A stretch of 64,000 nt of DNA, taken from NCBI GenBank assembly GCA_030544215.1, contig JARZZO010000014.1:33509734-33573733 (forward strand). The letters run 5' to 3'. The notes beneath the pieces are model-generated. The model ran no database searches, was not told the DNA's origin, and saw nothing but the letters and a program-made list of their open reading frames with translations. This DNA is from Zantedeschia hybrid cultivar (lineage: Eukaryota > Streptophyta > Magnoliopsida > Alismatales > Araceae). A program made the position numbers and the translations under genes. Shown here one piece after another: positions 45,843 to 57,515 of this stretch; within the stretch, counting starts at the first letter, position 1, and every line of letters begins with the position of its first letter.

Positions 45843-45970
45843 GGAGCTCGAATTGGAAAGAATTACAAAGTTAAGTATGCTCGGTTGAGAGAAGTCTCAA
45901 GATGGGTAACCTTCCTGGGAAGTTTACCAATTAGCACAGTTGTTGGGCCAGTTAGCTGATTGGGTCGTTA
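45843..45970 (+). mobile_element. Truncated Cassandra LTR
   Basis: Reads GGAGCTCGAATTGGAAAGAA, then AAGTTAAGTATGCTCGGTTG and AGATGGGTAACCTTCCTGGG (5S-like), ending GGGTCGTTACA. It is the 3' ~130 bp of a Cassandra LTR in forward orientation, dropped into the Agenet-derived part of element D (the host text GTGCGAACAAC / TTTGGCCTC resumes on either side). Confidence 0.85.
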
Positions 45971-46558
45971 CATTTGGCCTCATACGAGGCCCTCTAAAAG
46001 CCCTTGTCATCTCAGCTCACCTTCAATTTGTTGTGTTGGAGAATTTTGTTACCCTCTCTCTCCCCCCTCCCCCCACCACTTTGGCATAGGTGTAGAGAGC
46101 TTTTAACAGGCAATAATGATGGGACCTTGGTAGGTGCACTCGGGAGTTCCTCCCATTCTCACACTAGGAACCTAGAGTTCTAGAGGTTTAGTTCGAGATC
46201 GGATGCCTTATTATTTTATCGCTACTTAAAATAATCCTATTCAAAACTTTTGTAAACATTTAGAAGGTTGGGGGCCTGTGAGGCAGTGTTGGCATGGTGG
46301 GCTTATAAGGGCTTGTTTCTCCTTGGCTCTAGAAGTATCACATATAATATATAAATTAGTTAAATATTTTTACCTCGACCAAGCTCGCGAACTAGCCGAG
46401 CCAAGCTGGGTCAAGCTCGAGCTTGGCTTGTTTCATCTTAGACTAGCCTAAATTACAACTCAAGCTTAGTTCGATTGATTAAATTAGTTGAGCTGAATGG
46501 AGCCTGATTCGAGCCGAGCTCGAGTAGCTCACGAGCGGCTCGACTCGTGGCTACCCTT

Positions 46559-47190
46559 AACTCTAACTGCTTATTTAAAAACTCAAATGTTAAAGTTAGA
46601 AACTAAAGGAAGAGCAGGAATGTATCACCTTACCTGAAAGGAGATTTATTGAGCCCCAAGTTGTTATTGAGATATTGTCAAGCTGCCCCTAATTTAATGC
46701 CTTCCACTCACAAGGAACTAAAAATCTAGGTTAAAGTTAGAAGCTAAAGGAGAAGCGGGAATGTTTTGCCTTACCTGAAAGGAGATTCATCAAAATCCGA
46801 GTTACTCCTTTGATATTGTCGAGCTACCCTGAATTTGATGCCCCCAACAACCTACTAAAAAGTGCAAATCTTGTCTTTGTTAAAGATAGAAATCAGAGGA
46901 GGAGAAGGAATGTCTTACCTTACCTGAAAGGAGACTCATCGAAGTTTTAGTTACTGTTGAGATATTGACGAACTGCCACCAATTTGATGCCTTATACTTA
47001 CTTGGAACTATAAATCTTATGTTAAAGTTAGAAACCAAAGGAGGAGCATGAATGTAACACCTTACCTGAAAAGATATTCATCGAAGTCCGAGCTACTGCT
47101 AAGACATTGTCAAGTTGCCTTCGATTTAACGCCTCGAATTATGTACTAAGAACTGCAAATCTTATATGTACTAAAGTTACAAATATTAAT
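46559..47190 (-). repeat. ~145-bp tandem repeat array
   Basis: Four to five units with TTACCTGAAAGGAGATT blocks near 46632, 46771, 46921 and 47064. Confidence 0.85.
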
Positions 47191-48590
47191 GCTTCTCCCT
47201 AAACAAAATCATAAAGGGCTCAGTCCCAAACTGAGGCTATTATATTCCAAATTTAAAATATCAATTATCTACATTGTTAAACTATCACTCTAGTCTTGTG
47301 TTAGAATTTTATTCAAAGAGTTACTCTGATCTCAAATAAGGAACCTTGCATAATGAACTATTTATTGCTTCAAATCTATTTTTTTTTTCATTTGGAACTA
47401 GATAATATTCTAATATGAAGTCAAAACAAAAAGTTAAACTATCACCCTCATTGTATATTAATTTCAATCAAATACTTAACTATACTTCAAATAAGGCACC
47501 TTGCATGATGATCCAATAGCTTAAAGATATTTTGTTTCTCATTTTCAAACATAACAAACTAACTTAAACATTCAATATATCCCCTACACCTAATCTTTCT
47601 TGTGTGGTGTTGTTTCTTTAAGGGCTCTAAGAACATTTTCGAAGAGTCGAAGGACCTCATAGGAGTTAGGGGAACACACAAGTACATACATGTCCATACA
47701 TGGTGCTTACCCTTTGTGTTATTCGTATCTAGGTATTCTTATGAATTTAACTTCTCGATCTGCGATCGTAAAATCATATAGTTCACTTTTAAGTCATTAT
47801 ATGAATTTTAGTTTCCTTAATGTATATTTATTTATTTAAATTATGATATTACTTAGCAAATACAAACTTAAGAATACAATGACTATACTCTATCATTTGT
47901 ACCCAATTTTCTTACAAGACCGCATACTACGATCAAGAGCCAACAAATGTGATAAAACTTTTATCATAAATCAACCAATCGACAAGACTGGGTGTGCAAA
48001 CTTAGTGCGTGGTACCGACCGGCAATTACTTACCAAGAACTACAATCTCCTCTTTGCCTAAAACCAGGAATACTACTACTTGACCTTCAAGAAATCATAA
48101 AGAGTCTAGTCACGTAGTGTGCCCAATATTGTGAATTAAATTAATTATGGCTTTAAAAGGTTTGCATAATAAGAGTATTTGAATAACATGAGATCTAGCA
48201 TTCATCATTTCAAGACAATCATTCTTTCACAAGGATAACATTTATTAAGCAGTTCTTTATGTTGCTAAATTTTTTCAGGACTTTCTCTGCATCTTGTTAA
48301 TCCTTAACTTGTATTTGTATGCCATATATCGTCACCATGGTCTTAGAATGTCATGAGAATTACAATTTTAATCTGGTAACCTTATATACATCCTACGCAA
48401 AAAAACAATCTATCTTATTGTATTATATATTCTAAGCCACAACATCAATTCCCTATATTGCTAAACTATCAATCTACTTTTTTGTTTAAATTTTAATCAA
48501 ACAATCTAAAGATTCTAGTTTATTATAAAAATTAACATCTAAATTGATAAAATGATAATTCCGTGATCTTCAAAAGTATCCTAAGGGCAG
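47191..48590. repeat. Macro-unit copy
   Basis: Same AT-rich order as the other copies, with a local insertion of ~120 bp near 47600-47720 (TTTCTTTAAGGGCTCTAAGA ... GTGTTATTCGTATC). No gene. Confidence 0.8.
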
Positions 48591-48770
48591 GGAAAGACAT
48601 AAAAAGTCCTTAAGACAACACTAAAGACTCTCCTAAAGACGGTAATAAACAAGCACGCTTATGTTAGTACTAATTGAAAAGGAAAGAAATGAATAATAAA
48701 GACTGGACTCGATCCTAGATATTGATCTAGAAAGAAATATATAATAGAGACTGGACTCGATCCTAGATAT
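48591..48770. other. Junction sequence with a ~43-bp duplication
   Basis: AAGAAATGAATAATAAAGAC and AAGAAATATATAATAGAGAC each lead into TGGACTCGATCCTAGATAT (about 48683-48726 and 48732-48771). This replaces the left end of CGAG element E and marks a rearrangement joint. No gene. Confidence 0.55.
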
Positions 48771-49646
48771 AGAGCTCGTCACCAAGTATGTACTCGACAT
48801 CTACTCGTCTACTGCTCAATGTCCCCACCACCCGTCCACCATCCAACCTTGTGTCAATGTACCAGGCCTCTACAAGCTGGTGCGATGCAAATGGCCTGCC
48901 ACGGCAACAGGGCGGTGTTGCACATGCCCGTACGCTACGATCTCTTGGTACAGATGGGGCTCATAAGTTGCGCCATTGGAATGGTCGGCTAGGAAGTGGT
49001 CATAGACGATGGAGTAGCAGTAGGTCTTGGACATGGTACGAATAACCTCGGCCTTGTACTAGGCCCCTTGGAAGCCCTTGTCGTCTCAGTTTACCTCTGC
49101 TTCGTCGTCATTGGAGAACCTCATTGCCCTCTCTCTCTCTCTCTCTCCCTCCCTATCACTTCACCTGTTCACCAAAGGTGTAGAAAGCATTAGATAGGCG
49201 ATAGTGGCCAGACCTTAGTGGCGGGTGCACCTGGGAGTTCCTCCCATGCATGCGCTAGGAAGTTGGAGTTCCAAAAGTTTAGTCCGAGATTGAAAGCCTA
49301 ATTGTTTTATTAGTACTCAAAATAATCTTGTTGAAAACTTATGTAAACATTTCATTAGGCTGGGGACCTGTGAGGCAGCATTGGCATGGAGGGCTTACGA
49401 GCGTTGGTTTACCTTTAGTTATGGAAGTTTCACACAGAATATATAGATTAATTAAATATTTTTACTTCGAGCCAGCTCGCGAACCAGTCGAGCTGAGCTG
49501 GGTTAACCTCAAACTTGGCTTGTTTGATAAGATGAGCCTAAATTAATCGGGTTTGGTTTGATTGATTAAATGAGCCGAGTCGAGCCTGACTCGAATCGAA
49601 CTCGAGTAGCTCGCGAGCGGCTCGGCTCGACTCATGGCCACCCCTA
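48771..49646 (+). mobile_element. CGAG hAT-like element E, left-truncated
   Basis: Lacks the left terminus; begins within the Agenet-derived region (48780-49270) and ends GGCTCGACTCATGGCCACCC CTA, followed by ACTCCGAC, a diverged form of the shared target GCTCCAAC. The minus strand around 48900-49120 still spells an Agenet-like order in broken frames. Confidence 0.75.
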
Positions 49647-50240
49647 ACTCCGACTATTTATTAAAGGTTGCAAATGTTATCTATGTTAAAGTTAGAAACC
49701 AGTGAAAGAGCAGGAATATATCAATTTACCAAAAAGGAGATTCATTGAAATCCAAGTTGTTATTGAGATAATGTCGAGCTTCCCCCAATTTGATGCCTTG
49801 TACTTATTAGGAACTACAAATCTTATGTAAAAGTTAGAAACCGAAAGAGGAACATGAATGTGTCACCTTACCTAAAAAGAGATTCATCGAAGTTCGAGTT
49901 GTTGTTAAGATATTACCGAACTACCTCCAATTTAATGCTTTTAGCTACCTACTAAAACTTGCAAACCTTATCTATGTTAACAATAGAAACCAAAAGAGGA
50001 GAAAGAGTGTATTACTTTAACTGAAAGGAGATTCATCGAAGTTCAAGTTGCTGCTGAGATATTGTCGAATTACCCCCAATTTGATGCTTTATACTTATTA
50101 GGAACTACAAATCTTATGCTAAAGTTAGAAACTGAAGGAGGAGCAATAATGTATCACCTTACCTGAAAAGATATTCATTAAAGTCTAAGTTGCTGCTAAG
50201 ATATTGTCGAGATGCCCTCGATTTAATGCCTCCAACTATC
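49647..50240 (-). repeat. ~145-bp tandem repeat array
   Basis: Four units; TTACCTGAAAAGATATTCATT near 50159. Confidence 0.85.
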
Positions 50241-50738
50241 AGTCTATACTTCAAATAAGGCACCTTACATGATGATCTATTACCTCAAATACAACAACTT
50301 GCAGGATGAACTATTACTTCAAATGTATTTTATTTTCCATTTGCAACCAAATAATATTCTAGTATATTAACAAAATAAAATTTTAATTATCACTTTTATT
50401 TTACATTGAAATTTCAATTAAACACTTAACTATACAGTCTATACTTCAAATAAGGCACCTTACATGATGATCCATTACCTCAAATGTATTTTGTTATTCA
50501 TTTTTCAAACACAATAAACTAACTTAAACTCTCAATATAATCCCCTTCCTTAGTCTTTCCTTCCTCTCCTAATCTCTTTTCTTTCCCCTTTTCATCTAGC
50601 TATTCTCACAAATTCAACTTCTAGAACAACGATCGTAAAATCATATATTCCATTTTTAGGTCATTGTATGAATTTTAGTGGCCTTAATGTATATTTATTT
50701 AATTAAATTACAATATTGCTTAGCAAGCACAAACTTAT
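50241..50738. repeat. Macro-unit copy, part 1
   Basis: CTTCAAATAAGGCACCTTACATGATGATC-type text occurs twice here (50250 and 50445), a ~195 bp internal duplication. It continues after the insertion at 50739 as part 2 at 51558-51960. Confidence 0.75.
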
Positions 50739-51557
50739 GAGGGTGCAAGTGAGTCGAGTCGAGTCTAGCCAAGTTTCACCCTGCTCAAACTCGGCTCGAA
50801 CACTATAGATCAAGCTTGAACTCGAACGAGTTTTTCTATTCATTGTTCAAACTCAGCTCGTTTAATAACTCGTTGACCTCAAGCTGAACTAGCGAGCTCA
50901 TAACCAAACTTGGCCTACCAACAAATGTTTAATATTCAAATTTAAAATTTCAACAGTGGCCCAATGGGCACAGTCCCTCAACAAAGCCAGGAAGAGGGAA
51001 CCTGGCCCCCACGCAACAGACTCGATAATGTACGCATTTTAAACACCCTCCCAGCTTCTGCTTTTTTGAACCAGACGATGTAGGACTATACATTAGCTCT
51101 TCTGCCTTCCAACACCTATGAACAACTCCTTTGTCCACTTCTTCCCTTCACCCCTCTTAATTGTTATTTTATTTATGACATTATAATCTTAAAGTATTTG
51201 ATAAAACATTCTACAAAATATTAAATATCTTAATAATTAAGTTTGTTCATGAATAATATAATGAAGATACATTTAAATGAGTTCTTAAGAAGCATTTAAA
51301 TGAGTATCTAAATGACTTTTTAATGAAAAATGAGTTATGAACGAGTATTTAAATGAGCTCTTAACAAGTTTTTAAACGAGTCTATTCACGAACATAATCA
51401 AGTCTAGTTCACCTATGTTCAAACTTGATCTCATTTATGAACCAAGCTTAAATTTTTGTCCAAACTTGCTCATTTAACTTAATAACGGGCTAAGTCAAGT
51501 TGTTATCGAGTACTCTCACGAGCTGTTCATCGAGCGTAGTGGTTTTGTTGCAGCCCT
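50739..51557. mobile_element. Probable second hAT-like non-autonomous element (~820 bp)
   Basis: Interrupts the macro-unit phrase ...CACAAACTTA / CACTAACTATACTCTGTC. Its ends, GAGGGTGCAAGTGAGTCGAG and, reversed, TAGGGCTGCAACAAAACCAC, share AGGGTGCAA-like termini, as in many plant hAT elements. Subterminal GAGCTCG and AACTCGGCTCG motifs recall, but do not match, the CGAG family. The target duplication was not resolved. A ~200 bp GC-richer core (50955-51150) has no recognisable domain. Confidence 0.5.
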
Positions 51558-51960
51558 ACACACTAACTATACTCTGTCATTTGTGCCCTATTTTTTTTAT
51601 AACAATGCATATTATGATACACCAAGAAAACATAGACAAGAGTCAACTAATGTCGTAAAGTTTCTATCATAAACCAATCAATCAATAAGACATGATGTGC
51701 AAACTTAGTGCGCGGTTCCGACTAGCAATTGCTTACCAAGAATCACACATCTCCTATTCGCTTAAGGCCACAAACGATAATGCTTCACCCTAAAGAAATC
51801 ATAAAGAGTCTAGTCATACAATGTGCCCATTATTGTAAACTAAACTAATTATGGCTTCAAAAGGGTTCCATTAAGTGTATTCAAAGAATGAGATCCAGTG
51901 TTCATCATTTCAAAGAAATCATTCTTTTATAAGGATAACATTCATTAAGCAGTTCTTTAC
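51558..51960. repeat. Macro-unit copy, part 2
   Basis: ACACTAACTATACTCTGTCA through GCAGTTCTTTAC. It then jumps directly into CGAG element F, skipping the usual end of the macro-unit and the next array, so a deletion or unequal exchange lies at about 51960. Confidence 0.75.
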
Positions 51961-52789
51961 GGGCTCGAGCTCGGCTTACCAAGAAGGGAACTTAGCTCGA
52001 ACTTGGCTCAAACTCTGCTTATTAAAACGCTTTTAAGTTAACTCAACCAATCAACTAAGCTCACCCAACCAAAAACAATCGAATCGTTGAGCTTTGAATG
52101 GTTCAATAAAGGGAGGCTTGAGATTTAAAGGGAAAGTGGGTTGAAGTTTTTATAAAGTAAATGATGTTTTCTCAGTGAAGTCTGCTTATAAGGTTATTGT
52201 TGATAGGGGTGTTCTACATCAATTCCATTCTCATATTTGGTAGCCAAAGAGCCCCCTAAAAGTAAAAATCCTTATATGGAGATGTTCCCTTCGTAGGCTA
52301 CCCACTTGCAATAGGATGGCAAGATTTATTGATGGTCTTACCCTTAGTTGTTTGTTATGTGGAGAGGAGGATGAGACTATTGATCATCCATTCTGCATGT
52401 ACTCTTTTTCTAAGGAGGTGTAGCAAGATTTGCTAGAGAAGCTTCTTATTCCGGGAGACTATTGCATTCCATTCTGCACAGTGGAGTGCTTTCTTTCCAA
52501 AGAGGGGTCATATTCTGCCCATAAGGAAGATAGTAAGATTTGGTGGTGGTCCTTCACATGGAATGCAGAATCGGCCGATTCCGACTCGAATCGGCCGATT
52601 CGAGTCGGAATCGGCGGGTTCCGAGCCGAGTTGGGGGGGAAATTACTGTTCCCCCCATCGATTTAAAAAAAAAAAAAAACGGCAGAAATCGGCCCGAACC
52701 GGACCAAAAACGGCAGATCGGCCAGATCGGCCGGTCCGGACCCGATCTGGTCCAGTTCGGGCCGGTCCCGATCTCCCCCTTAAAGGGGG

Positions 52790-53120
52790 ATCGGGAACCA
52801 GACGCCAGCAGCGTTTCTGCCGCTGGTGCCCGGCCCTTCCCCACTCCCCAGCCCCTCCCCGGCTCGCCGCCGCTCGCCGCCGGCCCCCCCGCCGCCGCCG
52901 CCCGTCCGCCGCCGGCCTGCCGCCGCCAGCCCGCCGCCGCCGGCCCTCTCTCTCTCTCTCTCTCTTTTTCTCTCTCTTTTCTATTTTTTTTTTAGATATC
53001 GAGCAAAAGGAGGGGATTTTCATCCCGTCATCGTCGGCCGGCCGTCCGGGAGCCGCCGCCGCCGCTGTGGTCACCGTCGCCGCCGCCCTCGACGTCGGAT
53101 TTTTTGTTCGCATTCCGATC
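52790..53120 (+). promoter_or_regulatory. GC-rich leader/promoter region of the hAT element
   Basis: CCGCCG and CTCTCT-rich, far above the window's base composition, with many CpG. The overlapping long open frames on both strands (Arg/Pro/Ala-rich) are composition artefacts. It lies between the left subterminal repeats and the repeated intron, where a promoter and first non-coding exon would sit. The exact start site and donor cannot be read. Confidence 0.5.
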
Positions 53121-53264
53121 CGAGTTTAGGTATATTTCGAATTAATTTTTTAAAATTCTAAAAAAATTAGAAATGATGTATGATTGTGTTTATGGTGTAG
53201 ATCTCTTAATATTTAGGTTGAAAATTTTTTTAGCATGTTGATTAGACAAAATTCTCAAAATTAG

Positions 53265-53990
53265 CCCTAATTAGGGGTTAAAAATTGGGACTTTTGTATG
53301 ATTAGTGTGATTAAGGTTCAATTGAGTGTGCCAACCACTCAATTGAACTTGTTAGGACATAAATGTGTATTTTTTTGCATTAATTGCATGTTATTAGCGT
53401 TAATTAGTTAAAAGTAACCCTAATTAGGGGTTAAAAATTAGGGCTTTTATATGATTAGCGTGATTAAGGTTCAATTGAGTGTGGCAACCACTCAATTGAA
53501 CTTGTTAGGACATAAATGTGTATTTTTTTGCATTAATTGCATGTTATTAGCGTTAATTAGTTAAAAGTAACCCTAATTAGGGGTTAAAAATTAGGGCTTT
53601 TATATGATTAGCGTGATTAAGGTTCAATTGAGTGTGGCAACCACTCAATTGAACTTGTTAGGACATAAATGTGCATTTTTTTGTATTATTGTCTGTTATT
53701 AGCGTTAATTAGTTAAAATTAACCTTAATTAAGTGTTAAAAATTGGGACTTTTATATGATTAGCGTGATTAAGGTTCAATTGAGTGTGGCAACCACTCAA
53801 TTGAACTTGTTAGGACATAAATGTGCATTTTTTTGTATTAATTGCCTGTTATTAGTGTTAATTAGTTAAAATTAACCTTAATTAAGTGTTAAAAATTGGG
53901 GCTTTTGTATAATTAGTGTGATTAAGGTTCAATTGAGTCTGCCAACCACTCAATTGAATTTGTTAGAACCTGATTGCATTTTTGTGTTTT
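53265..53990 (+). repeat. Five ~153-bp tandem repeats with hairpins in the transposase intron
   Basis: Each unit holds a hairpin with 13 bp arms, GTTCAATTGAGTG and CACTCAATTGAAC, around a 7 bp loop TGGCAAC (or TGCCAAC), at 53316-53348, 53469-53501, 53622-53654, 53774-53806 and 53927-53959; the spacing is 152-153 bp. The first four arms are perfect; the last carries two changes. The array ends in the pyrimidine/TTATGCAG acceptor just before the transposase start codon. Confidence 0.92.
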
Positions 53991-54006
53991 TATGTTATGC
54001 AGGAAT

Positions 54007-57000
54007 ATGGCAGAACAAGATGTGGAGCAACATGGTGCTGATCCTGGTTGGCAGCATTGCACACTAGTGGACAGTGTTAGGAGGAGGGTCAAATGCAATT
54101 GGTGTGGAAAGGAGATGGGTGGTGGCATCTATCGCCTAAAAAATCATCTTGCTGGCATATCAGGAGATGTCAGTAGATGTGAGTCAGTCCCGCTGGCCTT
54201 GAAGAAGGAAATGAGGGCTTATATGATGGGTAAAAAGGCACACAAAGATTTATCATCTCAACAACACATGGATTTGCAAGATGAGATATCAGGGCACCAA
54301 AGACGAAGGGATTACAGTCTACCTGTTCAGCGCCCGATCAATTTAGATGATGAGGAGGAGGATGAGGAGGATCCAGATGACCCTGATGCAGAGTACACCA
54401 GAGCTGTTCGTGCCAGTTTGCGGACAAATAGAGAAGATGAGGACCGGCGAAGAGGCATAGGATCATCAGGTGGATCAATGCCTGCTGCTTCTCAGCCTGG
54501 GATATTCGTTCCTAGGGGTTCTTCTGGTCGCAGGACTGCTAGTTCTATATTGAGTTGTGGACGGACATCAGATGTGGCACGCGGTCCTATGGACCAATTT
54601 TTGTACAGATCAAGGTCTGCCAGACAGCCTGGAATCAAGCAAGCATTAAAAGGAGTCAAGGCATCAGCAAAAAATGCCTTGAAAGGAATTGTGAAATGGT
54701 TTTTACATGCAGGTGTGCCAGCACATGCCGCATCTAGTCCATATTTTCAGACGATGGTGGATGCAATTGCAGATGCTGGACCTGGTGTAAAGGCCCCCAC
54801 AGCTCGTTACATTTATGATGTTGGGCTTGAAGAAGAGTATAATGACTTGAAGGTATGGATCGACAACTTCAAAAATGTGTGGAGGGAGCGTAGTTGTACC
54901 ATAATGTGTGATGGTTGGACAGGGACCACAAGAAGATCCATGATTAATTTTCTTGTGTATTGCAGCGAGGGCACTATTTTTTTGAAGTCTGTGGATGCCT
55001 CAAACAGAATAAAGAATGCTAACTATTTGTACAGGCTAATGGATGACGTGGTGGAGGAAATTTGTGAAGAAAATGTTGTGCAGATAGTCACTGACAACGA
55101 AGCAAGCTATAAAGCAGCCGATAATTTGTTGATGCAGAAGAGACACCATTTGTACTGGGTGCCTTGTGCAGCACATTCTATTGACTTGATGATGGAGGAC
55201 ATAGGTAGAGATCATTTTGTTGCTGAGGTGGTACAACATGCTCAGATGATCACGGGATTTATTTATAGTCACAACACGATCTTACATATGATGAGAGAAC
55301 ATACAGGTGGACGGGATCTTCTTCGTGCTGGCCCTACTAGATTTGCATCCAACTTCATTTCTTTAGAGAGCCTGAGTAAATACAAGCATCAGTTGGCCCA
55401 GTTAGTCCACTCTGACGAGTTTCTGGCACATATAAGGACACTGAGAGCCGATGCTAGAGAAGTTGCCTTGGCAGTACAATCGCTAGTTGGGGAGAGAAGT
55501 TTTTGGGATAAGGTTTCGCGCTATCTGAAAGTGGTTGAGCCTCTGGTACGTGTTCTGAGGTTAGTTGATGGAAATGACAAAAATGACATGGGATATTTGT
55601 ATGAGGCCATGGATAGAGAAAAGGAGCAATTGAGCGAAAGCCTTCCTACTTCTCATGACAAATGGTGGAGGATCATCGATAATAGATGGGAGTCGACTCT
55701 TCATCATGATCTTCATGCTGCTGGTTAATTCTTCATCTATTTAAGTTGATTTTATGTTATTAATTTTGTTCACATTTAATTTTATATCTAATTAAAATTC
55801 AATTTATATGCAGGATATTTTTTCAACCCAAGGTATCAGTATAGTGAGAGCGTGCATAATGACGGAGAGGTCCTTCGAGGCACAACTAATGTGATTACTA
55901 GAATATCAAGGAATACGAATGAAAGGATAGATGCCTTAGCAGAGGTACCGTACAATGTAGGAGTTTATGAAAATGCATGCGTCTATCATTAACTTATGTT
56001 ATTTATATTTATTTTGTAGATGGAGATATTTAAATTGAAGATTGGCATTTATGGAGATGATGACGTCATGGCTGCAGTAACGAGGACAACTCCAGGTAAA
56101 TTACATAATAAATAGTCAAATATTAAATTTAATGATTGGCATTTATGATTATTGATATCGTCGTCTTCTTTTTTTTTGAACAGCTGAATGGTGGATCCAG
56201 ATTAATTACAGACAAGCTGCCACAAATCCTTTGGCGTATGTTGCAGTGCGAGTACTCAGTCAAACCACTTCTTCCAGTCAATGTGAAAGAAACTGGAGTA
56301 CATTCAGTCTCATTCACACGAAGGTTCGTAACATATTGGGGGTTTCTAGGCTGGAGAAGTTGGTGTACTGTTACTACAACATGCGTCTAAAAATCAGACA
56401 GATTTAGGAAAGACAGAGGCTTGAAAGACAGATTCATGGAGTTTGCTGGCAGACCAGTTGATGAGCCTGTACATCAGATTGATATTGACGAACTGTTAGA
56501 TGAAGAACACCCACTGCATTCTTGGGTGGAGAGCAGAGCAGCCAGAGATGCACAACCTGAGTTTGATCCTCAGGATCGAAGTTGGGCAGAAGGTGAATTA
56601 GATGCAGTAGTTGCTCGAGATCCTGAATTTCAGACAACACAAGAAGGAGGTGCACTACTTCTGCAGAGGCGCCGAAAGTCAGCCACACTAGAAGACACTG
56701 CTAGAACTTCTGCCTCTCAGTCAGCACTCAGGAGATCAGCTACTCAGGTGGATCCACAAATAAGAAAGGAGAAAGAGCCAGCGAGACCTTCATTGCAGTC
56801 ATCGAGCAGCAAGAAGAGAAAACAATCAAAAGGAAAGTCTAAAGAACGAGTGGACCCATCAAAAGGAGAAGAAAGGACAGTTCAGCAGACTGGAGAGACA
56901 CCTGAGGACACCCCAGCTTTACCACCTCACTTGGCTAGCATGTACGAGGCAGAAAGACAAACCTACAGACGTAGAAGAAGGCGATTGAGGAAAACAAGCC

Positions 57001-57515
57001 AAGTGCGGAGTGATGACTCCACTGATGATGATGATGATGATGGAGATGGTGATGGCGCTGCTGCTGCTGGACTATCATGAGGTTCTGCGCTTAGGAGCAG
57101 TTACACAGGATACGATGATTACTCCGCACCTCCGAGTCATTCTGAAGGAACTCAAGGTCAGAGACAAGGACAACAAAGAGGATTTCAAGGCCAACAGCGA
57201 CAGGCAGGATGTGATTGACCACCATGGGAAGATGCACCTTCTTATCCGCTCATTTTTCATCCCCCTACACTGCCATATTAAGACATCAGCAGCACTACTG
57301 AAGGGTACTCTGGACCTCCACCTATACAGTACGGCATTTTTGTCCCTCCAATACAATCAGGAGAAAGTTCAAGCCAACAAGCTTACACACCTAGAGGTAT
57401 TCAAAGAGGATTCGAAGACTTCGCTAGTTCCTTGTTTGGCTATGGATATGCACTGGCAGATTATGGCCCGCCTGCTCAAACTTATGAACCGGATGATGAA
57501 GGATCACAAATGTGA
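54007..57515 (+). pseudogene. hAT transposase (BED finger, DUF659, dimerisation region), late frameshift and stops
   Basis: Proposed exons: 54007-55723, 55814-55944, 56020-56095 and 56184-57515, all with GT-AG introns in phase. The start ATG (MAEQDVEQHG) follows a TTATGCAG acceptor. A BED zinc finger lies at residues ~20-60 (CNWC at 30-33, RLKNHL, then SRC). An acidic stretch is near 116-140. DUF659 and the catalytic core span ~260-400, with Asp in MCDGWT (~302) and in VTDNEASY (~363). Exon 4 encodes the C-terminal hAT dimerisation motif (NPLAYVAVRVLSQT, CERNWSTFS, VYCYYNMRL); its Glu is the likely third catalytic residue. After this, one extra base at about 56403-56407 shifts the frame. The low-complexity tail then has stops at 57078, 57216 and 57279 before a final stop at 57513. 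It would cut and paste the element in the nucleus. The core looks intact, so a C-truncated product is possible. Confidence 0.85.

Larger units (their letters stand above)
44192..46558 (+). mobile_element. CGAG hAT-like element D, with nested TRIM and Cassandra piece
   Basis: Begins AGGGGTGACTACAAATCGAG and ends GGCTCGACTCGTGGCTACCC. It contains a TRIM (44559-45108) and, inside the Agenet-derived region (about 45450-46175), a Cassandra LTR fragment at about 45843-45970. The GAGCTCATTTTGTGGGCTCG text occurs on both sides of the TRIM, so the left part is also duplicated. Minus-strand 45633-45824 keeps a readable Agenet piece (HLLTDHVDDETQEPCPLREV). Confidence 0.8.

Noticed and set aside
52540..53161. 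Several overlapping frames of 78-188 codons on both strands
   Set aside because: The sequence is GC-rich CCG/CTC repeat in the leader and ends of the hAT element; open frames occur in most frames at once.
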